Source of the DNA: Sulfurimonas sp. HSL-1656
GTDB taxonomy: Bacteria; Campylobacterota; Campylobacteria; Campylobacterales; Sulfurimonadaceae
Reading direction: 5' to 3'
Length of the DNA stretch: 64,000 nt
Assembly: GCF_039645585.1 (NCBI RefSeq)
Contig: NZ_CP147915.1
Coordinates: 806,001-870,000, forward strand
A program made the position numbers and the translations under genes. Shown piece by piece: positions 17,601 to 26,480 of the stretch. Position 1 is the stretch's first letter, and every line of letters starts with the position of its first letter. The notes under the pieces are model-generated. The model saw nothing but the letters and a program-made list of their open reading frames with translations. It searched no databases and was not told the DNA's origin.

Positions 17601-17907
17601 CTGTGAGGATGCGGTATCCATCCTGGATAAACGCGATGTCTCCAGCGGCAAGAAACGCGCCGGCGATGCGGCCTACGGCCTGGCGGCGCAGTTGATGGCG
17701 GCCAAGGCAAACTATGCCGCGGGTGCGACACAGTGTAGTGCTGCGACCGATGCCATCGATGCCGGGGATGCCCTGTTGTTGTCCATCGGCTTCGACGGTA
17801 CCGGCGGCTACCTCAAAGGCGGCAAGAACGCCGCGGCCCAGAAAGCGGAAGCGACTTCGATTGCAGGTACGCTTGACGCTTACAACAACGGTGTGCTCTG
17901 CCCATAA
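14665..17907 (+). CDS. Large secreted protein with prealbumin-like repeats, copy 1
   Basis: 1,080 residues, about 80% identical by eye to its neighbour at 18436. A signal peptide (residues 1-29, ending AASA) precedes a unique N-terminal half (30-495) rich in Asp, Thr and aromatic residues. From about 498 there are four SpaA/prealbumin-like beta modules (roughly 498-597, 602-705, 708-805, 811-920), each with a Y-V-TE or TYAVTE strand and a xFxN end. The C-terminal 160 residues open with PRTIGYWKNW (928-936) and end in a GGYLKGGKNAAAQ region. No sortase signal or membrane anchor is seen. It is likely exported; how it is held at the surface is unknown. Confidence 0.8.
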   Translation: MKTSFREKWGLVKRMLGAGALLFAVAASANISYTLEGCRSTSIPDGYDLGANDYVCPDGAYTTGNLKGWAELDLVPHRVTIENKGSDPQKFTFTVGGDYLYAEGGALRGWDYVSVLVLDEDLSNQICKDWAFANQDQLVVQDLYITPDDQGVGGVFTTIYRQIAVAGGGSAGGEYAANGLPGGAVCVANYFQRLALGSHLYTGSSLQSNLWNEVLDSGGIGQKRVQLPDVKAVETSKDMTARQAQSYGWAISKSGPATVDFGDTCAPSAVTSKPVDVNVTWTKLPSTPVGTIGVHTEIYVSNSSSRAIYANVSDVVYYSGGMTSVQPVACEPYLMPSNFSGVVCEHDVVIPEGESTGLYDIATISFDDPFLPDVPILVTLDATASASVQPGDQLNTTATVRDHEWIESTNGLISFASGAFTPGDIGAYDAPYVSGTETLGDVNWTSYTVEDSGTLVFHKTVYITGPMIATGTLSDTATIVGDGGFTPEPATHEIALSADATVTLTIYKTVPDILDGNDSIDVIFTVSKEGMDDINRTLTFTAAGPLTQSTEVAGLEPGTYSVTETAPTGFEPEGSAIKPVTITLPSCGESVTFNNQLAGQPAVKVIKVTKPAEIAGVPQKGDWNMTLYKETAPDVWTAVSSLLTDPNSATNVLVPEGELEEGHYKVVEIMKDGWYMSDQSGDCDFTVDYPEDLYRADYECQFENTKYATVIINKLTVPAGMPDYFHFAQDINGSYDLNLTHLGSHTFMDVIPGTYAVTEDDPTPEYDLIGLVCVELDGVENSSTSLSQRKATIVVDPGETVQCTYTNRKRGQIELIKYENGTMSYTMGWSFTLSGNGVNIVDTPDSNGLVDFNDVWLVPGLEYTVCETGIPVAWENLWYVEGSPVPYDNPASGEASNENHCYDFSVEANQTIHFVVHNNYTPPGGEPRTIGYWKNWTTCDGHGNQQEKAEAANLLAGQTEVWLVDYVLPITLGGFVVDNCEDAVSILDKRDVSSGKKRAGDAAYGLAAQLMAAKANYAAGATQCSAATDAIDAGDALLLSIGFDGTGGYLKGGKNAAAQKAEATSIAGTLDAYNNGVLCP

Positions 17908-17913
17908 CCGTTC

Positions 17914-17936
17914 GGCAAAGGCGCTCTGCCTTTGCC
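17914..17936 (+). terminator. Terminator hairpin after copy 1
   Basis: GGCAAAGGC and GCCTTTGCC form a perfect 9-bp stem with a 5-base loop, 7 bases after the stop. A loose T-rich tail follows. The same stem follows copy 2 with a different loop. Confidence 0.75.
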
Positions 17937-18124
17937 CTCCAAACTTTCCTTGTTTTTCGATGACAATCACTCCTTCTTTCTTTGCATTTTTATTTCCCCT
18001 GCAGAGAACTGTTTAGCAACTTCTAGTTTTTTTGAAGCCGGTTTTCAGGGAGAACCTGAGATGCCACAGGCTTTATTTTTTTAAAAAATTGTTTCTATTT
18101 ATACAAAATTAATTATGAGCGTTC

Positions 18125-18130
18125 TATACT
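18125..18130 (+). promoter_or_regulatory. -10 box (TATACT) of secreted protein copy 2
   Basis: GTTCTATACTGG after an AT-rich block, matching the copy 1 promoter in sequence and distance to the leader hairpin. Confidence 0.55.
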
Positions 18131-18139
18131 GGCAGCAAT

Positions 18140-18192
18140 GAATGGCCGTTTTTCTCACTGCTTCGAGTGAAACGGAGACGGGAAGGCCGTTC
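18140..18192 (+). ncRNA. Structured 5' leader hairpin, copy 2
   Basis: Outer stem GAATGGCC (18140-18147) with GGCCGTTC (18185-18192, one G-T pair); inner stem CGTTT (18147-18151) with AAACG (18170-18174); apical CACT/AGTG stem closed by GCTTCG-type bases. Compensatory differences from copy 1 support the structure. Confidence 0.6.
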
Positions 18193-18225
18193 AAGGTTTT
18201 TTGATTATTTTGTACTGCAAGAAAA

Positions 18226-18288
18226 GCCTAACCCGGCGCGAGTCGGGGGCGGAAAGCTACGGATCTTCTCGAAGATGGCCGGGTTGCC
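18226..18288 (+). promoter_or_regulatory. GEMM-like (cyclic di-GMP-I) riboswitch aptamer, copy 2
   Basis: The sequence follows the GEMM-I layout closely: AACCCGGC, a GCGA GNRA tetraloop closing a 6-bp CCCGGC/GTCGGG stem, the core GGGGGCGGAAAGCTACGG, an ATCTT-CTCG-AAGAT hairpin, then GGCCGGGTTGCC. This last segment is nearly the classical GEMM 3' block. In known cases c-di-GMP binds between the stems and switches a downstream terminator or ribosome site. A terminator-like hairpin lies downstream at 18367. Recognition is by eye and has not been modelled. Confidence 0.7.
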
Positions 18289-18366
18289 AAAAGTAGGGTA
18301 ACCCGGTCGAATCTATTCCACCACTGTTTTGTTACCCACTTTTTGATTTGAGTACTTCGCTGCCTG

Positions 18367-18385
18367 CCCGTGTCTTACGGGTTTT
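18367..18385 (+). terminator. Attenuator-like hairpin in copy 2 leader
   Basis: CCCGT, loop GTCTT, ACGGG, then TTTT. It sits between the aptamer and the start codon at 18436, the place of an expression platform. In copy 1 the corresponding stem exists but lacks the T-tract. Confidence 0.5.
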
Positions 18386-18435
18386 GAATTGGAACCGTCT
18401 CGCCAGAGCGGTTCTGTGCAACAGGAGACTCTAAA

Positions 18436-21400
18436 ATGAAAGCTTCATTTCGAGAAAAATGGGGGCTGATCAAGCGCATGGTGGGAGCGGGAACACTGCT
18501 CTTTGCCGTGACGTCGTCGGCCAACATCAGCTATACGCTGGAAGGATGCCGCTCCACGTCTATCCCCGACGGATACGACCTGGCTGCCAATGATTATGTG
18601 TGCCCCGACGGGGCCTATACGACCGGTAACCTGAAGGGGTGGGCGGAGCTTGATCTCGTCCCGCACCGGGTGACGATCGAAAACAAGGGGAGCGATCCTC
18701 TGAAGTTCCTCTTTACGGTGGGGGGCGACTACCTGCAAACCGAAGGCGGTGATCTCCGCGGGTGGGACTATGTCTCTGTATTGACCCTCGACCAGGATCT
18801 CTCCAACGATATCTGTAAAAACTGGGCTGCGCAGTATCAGGACCAGCTGGTCCAGCAGGATCTGTATGTGACACCTGACAACGAGGGGGCCGGTGGGGTC
18901 TTCACCACAATCTACCGCCAGATTTCCGTAGCTGAAGGTACAACAGCGGGCGGTGAATATGCTGCGCTCGGTCTGCCCGGCGGCGCGGTCTGTGTCGCCA
19001 ACTATTATCAGCGTCTTGCCGTCGGCTCGCACCTCTATCCGGGTTCGTCGCTGCAGTCCAACCTCTGGAACGAGGATCTCGATTCCGGCGGGATCGGCGA
19101 AAAACGTGTCCAGCTGCCCGATGTCAAGGCCATTGAGGCGAGCAAAGATATGTCTGCGCGCCAGGATCAGTCGCACGGCTGGTCCATCGCGAAAAGCGGT
19201 CCGGCTTCCGTCGATTTCGGGGACACCTGTGCTCCGGAAGCCTTGTTGAGTAAAGGGGTTGACGTCAATGTCACCTGGACGAAACTGCCCTCAACTCCGA
19301 TCGGGACCGTGGGGATCCACACGAAAATCTATGTGACCAACGTGGCTTCGCGCGAGATTTACGCGAACGTTTCCGATATGATCTACTACAGCGGCGGGAT
19401 GACGAGCGTGCAGCCGGTAGCGTGCGAACCTTACCTGATGGCGCCGAACTATTCCGGGGTCGTTTGCGAGCATGACATCATTGTTCCTGCCGCAGAGAGC
19501 GAGGGGTTGTACGATATCGCTACCATCGGTTTTTCCGATCCGTTCCTGCCGGAAGTACCCATTATTGTTACCCTCGGGGCAACGGCATCCGCCTCGGTTC
19601 AGCCGGGAGACATCCTCAATGCCACGGCTACGGTCAAAGACCATGAGTGGATCGAGAGCGACAATGGGCTCATGAGTTTTTCCAGCGGTGACTTTACGCC
19701 GGCCGGTATCGGTGCATACGATGCTCCGTATGTGGCCGGCACGCCGACGTTCGGTGATGTCAACTGGACCTCTTTCACGGTTGAGGAGAGCGGTTCGGTG
19801 ATCTTCCACAAAACCGTCAGTATCGGTGATGCGATGATCACGAGCGGTATGCTCAGCGATACGGCGACGATTGTAGGGGACGGCGGTTATACGCCGGATC
19901 CGGCAAGCCATGAGATCGCACTCTACGCCGACGCAACGGTGACACTCACAATCAACAAGTCGATGCCTGACGTTCTCGACGGCGATGACAGTGTTGATGT
20001 CGTCTTCACCGTATCCAAAGAGGGAATGGATGATGTCAACAGGACCATCACCTTTACCGCGGCGGGTCCGCTGGTACAGTCCGCGACCGTCTCGGGGCTG
20101 GAGCCGGGAACCTATGCCGTCACGGAAACGGCCCCGACCGGTTTTGAACCCGAAGGCAGTTCCACGCAGATGGTAACGATCACGCTGCCCTCCTGCGGCG
20201 AATCCGTCACCTTTAACAACCAGTTGGCAGGTCAGCCGGCTGTCAAGGTCGTCAAAGTGACCAAGCCTGCAGAGATTGCCGGCGTGCCGCAAAAAGGCGA
20301 CTGGAACATGACCCTGTACAAAGAGGGGGCACCGGGCGTCTGGACGGTTGTTACATCGCTGCTCACCGACCCGGACAGCGCGACAAACGTGCTTGTACCG
20401 GAAGGTGAACTGGAAGAGGGACACTACAAAGTCGTTGAAACGATGAAAGCGGGCTGGTACCAGTCCAACAGTGTCGGGGATTGTGACTTCACCGTCGACT
20501 ATCCTGAGGACCTCTACCGTGCAGACTACGAATGTACCTTTGAAAATACCAAATACGGTACGGTCATCATCAACAAGCTGACGGTTCCGGCGGGCATGAC
20601 GGACTACTTCCACTTTGCCCAGGATATCAACGGTTCGTATGACCTGAACCTGACACATTTGGGGACGCATACCTTTATGGAGGTCATTCCGGGTACCTAT
20701 GCGGTCACGGAAGACGATTATGCACCTGAGTATGACCTGATCGGTCTGGAATGTGTTGAGACAGACGGCCTGGAAAACAGCGCGACCTCTCTGAGCCAGC
20801 GCAAGGCAACCATCGTCGTCGATCCGGGGGAAACCGTCGCGTGTACCTATACCAACCGAAAACGCGGCAAGATCGAACTGATCAAGTATGAAAACGGTTC
20901 AACCTCCTATACGATGAACTGGACCTTTACGCTCAGCGGAAACGGCATCAACCTCATTGACAGCCCGGACGCGAACGGACTGGTGGACTTCAACGGGGTC
21001 TGGCTGATCCCGGGGGCAGAGTACACGGTGTGTGAGACAGGTATCCCGGCCGTCTGGACAAACATCTGGTCGGTAGACGGCGCGGGCGTCTCCTATTACA
21101 ACCCCGGTACAGGGGAGGAAACGAACGAAAATCACTGCTTTGACTTTACGGTGGGCGCGAATGAAACGATCCACTTCGAAGTGCAGAACAACTATACACC
21201 TCCGGGGGGCGACCCGCGGACGATCGGCTACTGGAAGAACTGGACGACATGTGACGGCCACGGCAACCAGGAAGCCAATGCAATCGCGGCGAATACGCTG
21301 GCCGGCGAAACCGTTGTCTGGCTGCTCGATTATGCGATCGACCCGGCGATGAATATTTTCCATGCGCCGGTCATGATCGGTACATACGTTATCGAAACGT

Positions 21401-21714
21401 GCGAACAGGGCGTCGCCGTGCTGGATAAGCGCGACTTCGACAGCGGGAAAAAACGCGCCGGGGATGCGGCATACGGTCTGGCGGCCCAGCTGTTGGGCGC
21501 CAAACTCAACTATGCGGCCGGCGCGACAACATGTGAGGCGGCAAGCGACGCCATTGCTGCCGGGGATGCGCTGTTGGCCTCCATCGGCTCGGACGGCTTC
21601 GACGGAACCGGCGGCTACCTCAAAGGCGGCAAGAACGCGGCGGCCCAGAAAGCGGAAGCGACCTCGATAGCGGGAACGCTTGACGCTTACAACAACGGTG
21701 AACTCTGTCCGTAA
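18436..21714 (+). CDS. Large secreted protein with prealbumin-like repeats, copy 2
   Basis: 1,092 residues, paralogue of the 14665 gene with the same architecture: signal peptide, unique N-terminal half, four prealbumin-like modules, PRTIGYWKNW motif and GGYLKGGKNAAAQ tail. Compared with copy 1 it carries a short insertion near residue 975 (around AIDPAMNIFHAPV) and an extra SDG near residue 1050. CAGGAGACT provides a ribosome site. Divergence is spread along the gene and reading frame is intact in both, so both are probably functional. Roles in adhesion, matrix or S-layer-like structure are only guesses. Confidence 0.8.
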   Translation: MKASFREKWGLIKRMVGAGTLLFAVTSSANISYTLEGCRSTSIPDGYDLAANDYVCPDGAYTTGNLKGWAELDLVPHRVTIENKGSDPLKFLFTVGGDYLQTEGGDLRGWDYVSVLTLDQDLSNDICKNWAAQYQDQLVQQDLYVTPDNEGAGGVFTTIYRQISVAEGTTAGGEYAALGLPGGAVCVANYYQRLAVGSHLYPGSSLQSNLWNEDLDSGGIGEKRVQLPDVKAIEASKDMSARQDQSHGWSIAKSGPASVDFGDTCAPEALLSKGVDVNVTWTKLPSTPIGTVGIHTKIYVTNVASREIYANVSDMIYYSGGMTSVQPVACEPYLMAPNYSGVVCEHDIIVPAAESEGLYDIATIGFSDPFLPEVPIIVTLGATASASVQPGDILNATATVKDHEWIESDNGLMSFSSGDFTPAGIGAYDAPYVAGTPTFGDVNWTSFTVEESGSVIFHKTVSIGDAMITSGMLSDTATIVGDGGYTPDPASHEIALYADATVTLTINKSMPDVLDGDDSVDVVFTVSKEGMDDVNRTITFTAAGPLVQSATVSGLEPGTYAVTETAPTGFEPEGSSTQMVTITLPSCGESVTFNNQLAGQPAVKVVKVTKPAEIAGVPQKGDWNMTLYKEGAPGVWTVVTSLLTDPDSATNVLVPEGELEEGHYKVVETMKAGWYQSNSVGDCDFTVDYPEDLYRADYECTFENTKYGTVIINKLTVPAGMTDYFHFAQDINGSYDLNLTHLGTHTFMEVIPGTYAVTEDDYAPEYDLIGLECVETDGLENSATSLSQRKATIVVDPGETVACTYTNRKRGKIELIKYENGSTSYTMNWTFTLSGNGINLIDSPDANGLVDFNGVWLIPGAEYTVCETGIPAVWTNIWSVDGAGVSYYNPGTGEETNENHCFDFTVGANETIHFEVQNNYTPPGGDPRTIGYWKNWTTCDGHGNQEANAIAANTLAGETVVWLLDYAIDPAMNIFHAPVMIGTYVIETCEQGVAVLDKRDFDSGKKRAGDAAYGLAAQLLGAKLNYAAGATTCEAASDAIAAGDALLASIGSDGFDGTGGYLKGGKNAAAQKAEATSIAGTLDAYNNGELCP

Positions 21715-21720
21715 CCGTTC

Positions 21721-21743
21721 GGCAAAGGCTTCCCGCCTTTGCC
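21721..21743 (+). terminator. Terminator hairpin after copy 2
   Basis: GGCAAAGGC, loop TTCCC, GCCTTTGCC, 6 bases after the stop; same stem as at 17914-17936. Confidence 0.75.
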
Positions 21744-21864
21744 CCAGTTCTCCTTTATCATCACATTTCAATCACGTTGCTCTTTATCTTCTCTCATTTA
21801 CTTTCGAAATAGAAAACTGTTTATCAACATTTATTATGATATGACCGCAATTTAAAGGAGAAGT

Positions 21865-22188
21865 ATGAAAAAGGTTACGATTCTCGCGGCTGCCCTGTTG
21901 GCGTCGGCACTCTACGCGGCACCGGCTGCCGATCAGCAGGCGGAAGCGGCCAAGGCGCGCCAGGCGGAGATGCTCAAGCAGATCCAGACGGAGCTCGGCC
22001 TCAGCGACAAACAGACGCAGCAGTGGGGGGAGATCCACGAACGCTATCTCAAGGCGCATATGAAACTGCGTGTCGAGCAGAACGACGAGATCGAGGCACT
22101 GCTCAACGATGAGCAGCAGAAAAAGTTCGAGGCGATGCAGCAGCGTTTCCGCGAACGTCTGAACCAGCGGATGGGCGCGCAGCAGTAA
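21865..22188 (+). CDS. Small periplasmic Spy/CpxP-like helical protein
   Basis: 107 residues with a signal peptide ending ALYAAPA. The mature part is a helical, Gln/Glu-rich protein with ELGLSDKQTQQWGEI and NDEQQKKFEAMQQRF, two LTxxQ-like segments of the Spy/CpxP periplasmic chaperone family. An AAAGGAGAAG site precedes the ATG. Chaperone or metal-stress roles are known in the family; here it follows the large secreted proteins, where a folding helper would make sense, but no direct link is visible. Confidence 0.7.
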   Translation: MKKVTILAAALLASALYAAPAADQQAEAAKARQAEMLKQIQTELGLSDKQTQQWGEIHERYLKAHMKLRVEQNDEIEALLNDEQQKKFEAMQQRFRERLNQRMGAQQ

Positions 22189-22207
22189 GCGCGTTTCCCG
22201 CTCCCGC

Positions 22208-22213
22208 TATAAT
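22208..22213 (+). promoter_or_regulatory. -10 box (TATAAT) of yigZ, leaderless arrangement
   Basis: CGCTATAATGG ends 6 bases before the ATG at 22220, so the transcript should begin at or next to the start codon. No ribosome site is present. Confidence 0.5.
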
Positions 22214-22219
22214 GGCGTC

Positions 22220-22798
22220 ATGTTAACGCTTAAGACGCCCGTTTCCGCCACCGTTGAAATCAAACAATCAAAATTCATTGCCCACCTTGTCCCCTACAGC
22301 GCGTTCGAGACGACCCTGCAGCATTTGAGAACGGAACACCCCAAGGGGCGCCATTTCGTGACGGCTTTCCGCTACCTGAATGAGCATATGCAGGTCGTCG
22401 AGGGGAGCAGCGACGACGGCGAACCGAAAGGGACCTCCGGCAAACCGAGCCTCGCGGTCCTGGCGGGGCATGACCTGATCGATGCCGCCGTGATCATTGT
22501 GCGCTATTTCGGCGGCACGAAACTGGGGACGGGGGGACTGGTCCGCGCCTATACACAGGCGGTTTCCGATGTCGTGGCCCTCGCGGAACTGACCGAATAT
22601 ATCCCCCAGGTGGAGGCCGTATTTACCTGCGGTTACAGTGCAGTGTCGCAGGTGGAGTATCTTCTTGGAGAGTGCGGTGTTTCCGATGTCGAAAAGTCCT
22701 TCGGTACCGCGGAGGTCCGCTGGAATGTGAGGGCGGGGAGGGAAGTACTGGAGATCTTTTTCGAGCGTGCGGGGCGGCGGCTGGAACGACTCTGCTGA
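22220..22798 (+). CDS. yigZ: YigZ/IMPACT family protein
   Basis: 192 residues. The N-terminal IMPACT domain shows IKQSKFIAHL, the DDGEPKGTSGKP motif and IIVRYFGGTKLGTGGLVRAY, followed by a smaller C-terminal ferredoxin-like domain. Members are thought to bind nucleic acid or regulate translation under stress; the bacterial role is unclear. It is convergent with the ATPase gene, ending 10 bases from its stop. A TATAAT 6 bases before the ATG implies leaderless translation. Confidence 0.9.
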   Translation: MLTLKTPVSATVEIKQSKFIAHLVPYSAFETTLQHLRTEHPKGRHFVTAFRYLNEHMQVVEGSSDDGEPKGTSGKPSLAVLAGHDLIDAAVIIVRYFGGTKLGTGGLVRAYTQAVSDVVALAELTEYIPQVEAVFTCGYSAVSQVEYLLGECGVSDVEKSFGTAEVRWNVRAGREVLEIFFERAGRRLERLC

Positions 22799-22808
22799 GA
22801 GGCCCGGC

Positions 22809-25496
22809 CTAGGCGAAAAGGCGAAGTCGCAGCTGTTTCTCCGCTTCGATGATGCCAAACAGCGCCAGCCCCAGCCCCAGCATCAGGAGCAGATCCGTCG
22901 GCGGCACGGCTTCGGTCCCGAAGATCCCCTGCAGTGCAGGCAGGTAGGTGATGCAAAGCTGCCCCAGCAGGACAACGCCGACGGCGCTCCAGACGATACG
23001 GGTACCCCGGACCGCGCTCCAGGAGAGGGCGGTTTCACGGAAGTTCCGGATGAAGAGCAGATGGAAGATTTCCAGTGTGACGAGCGTGTTCATCGCAAGC
23101 GTACGCGCCAGGGCATCGGAGTCGCCGCGGGTGACGGCGTAATCGTAGATGCCGAAAACGCCCGCGAGGAAGAGTGCCGCGACGAGGATGATGTGCCACA
23201 GCAGTCCTCCGCCGAGCAGCGATTCGTCACGGGGGCGTGGCGGGCGCCGCATCGTATGACGCTCGGTCGGCTCAAATGCGAGGGCGATCCCCAGTGTCAC
23301 GGCGGTGATCATGTTGACCCAGAGGATCTGGACGGGGGTGATGGGCAGGGCCATCTGCAGCAAGAGGGCGGCAATGATGGTCAGCGCCTCGCCCGCGTTG
23401 GTCGGCAGCGTCCAGCTGATGACCTTCTTGATGTTGTCGTAGACCGTCCGCCCTTCGCGGACAGCGGCGACGATCGAGGCGAAATTGTCGTCGGCGAGCA
23501 CGATCTCCGCCGCCTCCTTTGCCGCCTCGCTGCCGTTTTTCCCCATCGCAATGCCGGCCCCGGCCCGCTTGAGTGCCGGGGCGTCGTTGACGCCGTCGCC
23601 CGTCATGGCGACGGTCATACCGTTGGCCTGGAGTGCCATGACCAGCCGCAGTTTGTGTTCGGGGCTGGTGCGCGCAAAGATCCCCGTCCTTGTGACGGCT
23701 TTTGTGAGTGCGGCATCGTCGAGGGTATCCAGTTCCGGTCCGGTCAAAACCGCATCGGCATGCTCCAGGCCGAGCGCTTTGCCGATGGCCAGTGCCGTAG
23801 TGGCATGGTCGCCGGTGATCATTTTTACCCCGATACCGGCGCGGCGGCATTCGGCCACGGCGTCGACGGCTTCGGGGCGCGGGGGATCGATAAAGCCTGC
23901 CAGCCCGAGGAAGATGAGAGCGCCTTCCAGATCGGAACGTTCCAGGACGGTGTGCTCCGTCGGCACGGGTGCGAGTGCAAAGGCCAGCACCCTCTGCCCA
24001 TGCGATGCAACGGTTTCGGCCTGCTCGAGCCAATAACCCCGATCCAGCGGGGAGGTGCCGTTGTCTTTCTCCCTCTGCCTGTCGCAAAGTCCGAGGAGTG
24101 CTTCCGGTGCGCCCTTGACGAAGATAACGCCTCGGTTTTCATGGTCATGGTTGAGGGTTGCCATGAATTTGTGGGCGCTGTCGAAGGGGATGGCGTCGCT
24201 TCTGAACCAGCGGCCGCGGGTCTGTGCAAGGTCCCCGCCCACCTTGCCGTAAAAGGCAAGCAGTGCCCCTTCCATCGGGTCGCCCTCGATCTGCCACGCT
24301 TCTTCCTTATGCAGCAGTTCCGCGTCGTTGCATACTGCGGCAGCCTCCCCCAGCTCCAGCAGTTCGGGGAAGCTGTCGGGGACAATCTTTTCCCCCGCCG
24401 TTTCGATCTCCCCGGCGGGTTCGTAACCGGTGCCGCCGACGGTGAAACGCCTGCCGGCAGTGACGACCGTGGCGACGTTCATCTCGTTGCGCGTGAGCGT
24501 GCCGGTTTTGTCGGAGCAGATGACGGAGACGGCCCCCAGTGTCTCGATGGCCGGCAGACGGCGGACGATGGCATTGCGGCGGGCCATCGCCTGGACACCG
24601 ACGGCCAGGGTGATCGTCAACACCGCAGGCAGCCCTTCGGGAATGGCGGCGACAAAGATGCCAACGACGGCCATGAAAAGTTCGTCGAAAGGATGGTCGA
24701 GAAGGCTATGGCCGACGGCGAGGATCAGGGCGGACACGATGAGAATGAAGAGCGTCAGCACCTTGGCGAAACGGGCCATCTGCAGGACCAGCGGCGTATT
24801 GAGGGTCTGCACTTCCGAGAGCAGGCTGCTGATACGCCCGATCTCGGTCCGGCCGCCGGTGGCGATAACGACGCCGGTGCCCTGGCCGCGGGTGACCGTC
24901 GTGCCGCTGTAGGCCATGCAGATACGGTCGCCGAGCGGGGCAGAGGCGTCGACGCGCTCAGGCCGTTTTTCCACCGGGACCGATTCTCCGGTGAGAATAG
25001 CCTCCTGGATCTGGAGGCTGATGGCCTTGAGCAGCCGCAGGTCGGCCGGCACCTTGTCTCCGGCCCCGAGGATGACGATGTCGCCGGGAACCAGCGTTTC
25101 GCCTGCGACGGTGCTGCGCCGGCCGCTGCGTACGACGGAGGAGTGCAGCGCGAGCATGTGGCGGATCGCCTCGAGCGCTTTTTCGGCTTTGCCCTCCTGT
25201 AAAAAGCCGATCAGGGCGTTGATGAGAACGACGGCGAGGATGACTGCGGTATCGACGAGGTGTCCGAGCAGTGCCGTGATGAAGGCGGCGCCGAGCAGAA
25301 CGTAGATGAGGATGTTATGAAACTGTGCCAGGAAACGCAGCAGCGGATGGGGTTTCGGCGGTTCGGGTAGCCGGTTGGGGCCGTACGTCTCAAGTCGTGC
25401 GGCCGCTTCATCCTCACTGAGGCCGTCGGGTGAGGTTTCCAGCGCTTCCAGTACTTTGTCGGCCTCTTCGGCATGCCAGTTCGGTACGTTTTCCAT
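22809..25496 (-). CDS. P2-type cation-transporting ATPase (calcium-ATPase-like)
   Basis: 895 residues. In order: an N-terminal cation-ATPase domain, TGESVPVEK (actuator domain), PEGLPAV in the fourth membrane helix, the phosphorylation motif DKTGTLT, an ATP-binding region with [17 protein letters not shown], and six C-terminal membrane segments. The PEGL form and the N-terminal domain point to the Ca2+/Mn2+ or Na+-type P2 ATPases rather than heavy-metal P1B pumps, and there are no Cys-rich metal-binding domains. The ion cannot be fixed from sequence. A minus-strand TACAAT promoter lies at 25530. CAGGAGGAAC precedes the ATG. Confidence 0.9.
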   Translation of the reverse strand: MENVPNWHAEEADKVLEALETSPDGLSEDEAAARLETYGPNRLPEPPKPHPLLRFLAQFHNILIYVLLGAAFITALLGHLVDTAVILAVVLINALIGFLQEGKAEKALEAIRHMLALHSSVVRSGRRSTVAGETLVPGDIVILGAGDKVPADLRLLKAISLQIQEAILTGESVPVEKRPERVDASAPLGDRICMAYSGTTVTRGQGTGVVIATGGRTEIGRISSLLSEVQTLNTPLVLQMARFAKVLTLFILIVSALILAVGHSLLDHPFDELFMAVVGIFVAAIPEGLPAVLTITLAVGVQAMARRNAIVRRLPAIETLGAVSVICSDKTGTLTRNEMNVATVVTAGRRFTVGGTGYEPAGEIETAGEKIVPDSFPELLELGEAAAVCNDAELLHKEEAWQIEGDPMEGALLAFYGKVGGDLAQTRGRWFRSDAIPFDSAHKFMATLNHDHENRGVIFVKGAPEALLGLCDRQREKDNGTSPLDRGYWLEQAETVASHGQRVLAFALAPVPTEHTVLERSDLEGALIFLGLAGFIDPPRPEAVDAVAECRRAGIGVKMITGDHATTALAIGKALGLEHADAVLTGPELDTLDDAALTKAVTRTGIFARTSPEHKLRLVMALQANGMTVAMTGDGVNDAPALKRAGAGIAMGKNGSEAAKEAAEIVLADDNFASIVAAVREGRTVYDNIKKVISWTLPTNAGEALTIIAALLLQMALPITPVQILWVNMITAVTLGIALAFEPTERHTMRRPPRPRDESLLGGGLLWHIILVAALFLAGVFGIYDYAVTRGDSDALARTLAMNTLVTLEIFHLLFIRNFRETALSWSAVRGTRIVWSAVGVVLLGQLCITYLPALQGIFGTEAVPPTDLLLMLGLGLALFGIIEAEKQLRLRLFA

Positions 25497-25529
25497 AGCG
25501 TTCCTCCTGAGAGTGCACGGGGATAAACG

Positions 25530-25535
25530 ATTGTA
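25530..25535 (-). promoter_or_regulatory. -10 box (TACAAT) of the P-type ATPase gene
   Basis: Minus-strand GCTACAATCG, 33 bases upstream of the ATG at 25496. Confidence 0.45.
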
Positions 25536-25598
25536 GCAAAAAATGAGAAGAGTGCGGTGAGGTGGGGATGCCGCCCGGACGGCGGTGCGGCGTGTAGA

Positions 25599-26300
25599 TC
25601 AGTGCTGGGCCAGAACGGTGTCGAACATCGTGTAGGCTTTGCGCAGCCAGACTTTGGTGCGCTGGCGCTCCATCAGGTTCAGGTGGACCGTGCCGTTCTC
25701 TTTGGCGTTGGCGGCGGCCCAGAAGCTGAAAGTGTTTTTGTCGATCTTCTGCATCGTCGGGGCGTGCAGGGCTGGCAGGACGACCTCTTTGAGCGTTCCG
25801 TTCGCCGAACTCGTAACGGATGCGATGACATCATCCACTTCGGAGAAGTCGCTGCCGCGCCCCTCGTTCTTGACGACGGCGCAGGTCATGACGACGCTGT
25901 ACTTGGGCAGGAACTTCTTGAGAAGCTGTACGGAATCCTTGCCGCCGTCGACGAGGTACCAGTAGACGATCTCGATCCCCGTCTCTTCACACATGCCGAG
26001 AACGTCGTTCTCCTCGATCCAGCGGTCGAGGAAGCGCTCGGACTGCGCGGGCAGGTCGACCAGGACGTTGGTATCCTGTTCCAGTGCAAGCTCCATGATC
26101 TTGTCCGTGCTTTCGAAGCGGTCAAGGTTGATCGCATCGGTGAACTGTTCGTAGAAACGGGTGAGCGATGCGTGGGAACGGTCTGCGTCCAGGCCGACGA
26201 ACGGAACGTCGTTGTCGATAAAATACTGCGAAAGCAGACGCGCGAAGACGGACTTCCCGACACCGCCTTTTTCCCCGCCGATAAAGTGAATCATACTCAT
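25599..26300 (-). CDS. ParA/MinD-like P-loop ATPase
   Basis: 233 residues from the ATG at 26300; an upstream in-frame start only adds residues without similarity. The deviant Walker A GGEKGGVGKS near the N-terminus and VGLDADRSHASLTRF and LVDLPAQ (Walker B) mark the SIMIBI ATPase family. It is a lone gene with no ParB or parS-like partner beside it, so chromosome partitioning is not implied. It resembles the MobD-like or cobQ/CobB/MinD-type proteins often annotated as nucleotide-binding. Function unknown. Confidence 0.75.
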   Translation of the reverse strand: MSMIHFIGGEKGGVGKSVFARLLSQYFIDNDVPFVGLDADRSHASLTRFYEQFTDAINLDRFESTDKIMELALEQDTNVLVDLPAQSERFLDRWIEENDVLGMCEETGIEIVYWYLVDGGKDSVQLLKKFLPKYSVVMTCAVVKNEGRGSDFSEVDDVIASVTSSANGTLKEVVLPALHAPTMQKIDKNTFSFWAAANAKENGTVHLNLMERQRTKVWLRKAYTMFDTVLAQH

Positions 26301-26480
26301 GGGGTCTCTCTCCAATTCAAAAAATATATGCGTGGCATAATATGCGCGTATAGTAGCCATGACGATCTAAAGACGGGCTGTAAAACAGCGGCCGGTGCGG
26401 AAAGTTTCTGAAGAATTACAGGATGCTCTTCGTTAGAAAAAAGCCGCCTGAAGCCGTTACATTGAACGGATTGGGCACTT

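Noticed and set aside
14665-21714. Phage tail or bacterial toxin reading of the twin proteins
   Set aside because: No tail-fibre, RHS or toxin motif; prealbumin-like beta modules and a signal peptide fit secreted surface proteins better.
22767-25202. 811-codon plus-strand ORF opposite the P-type ATPase
   Set aside because: It mirrors the ATPase frame in GC-rich DNA, has no ribosome site and no protein-like domains; the minus strand carries every ATPase motif.
25599-26300. Partition or conjugation module around the ParA/MinD-like gene
   Set aside because: No ParB, parS-like repeats, relaxase or type IV secretion genes nearby.
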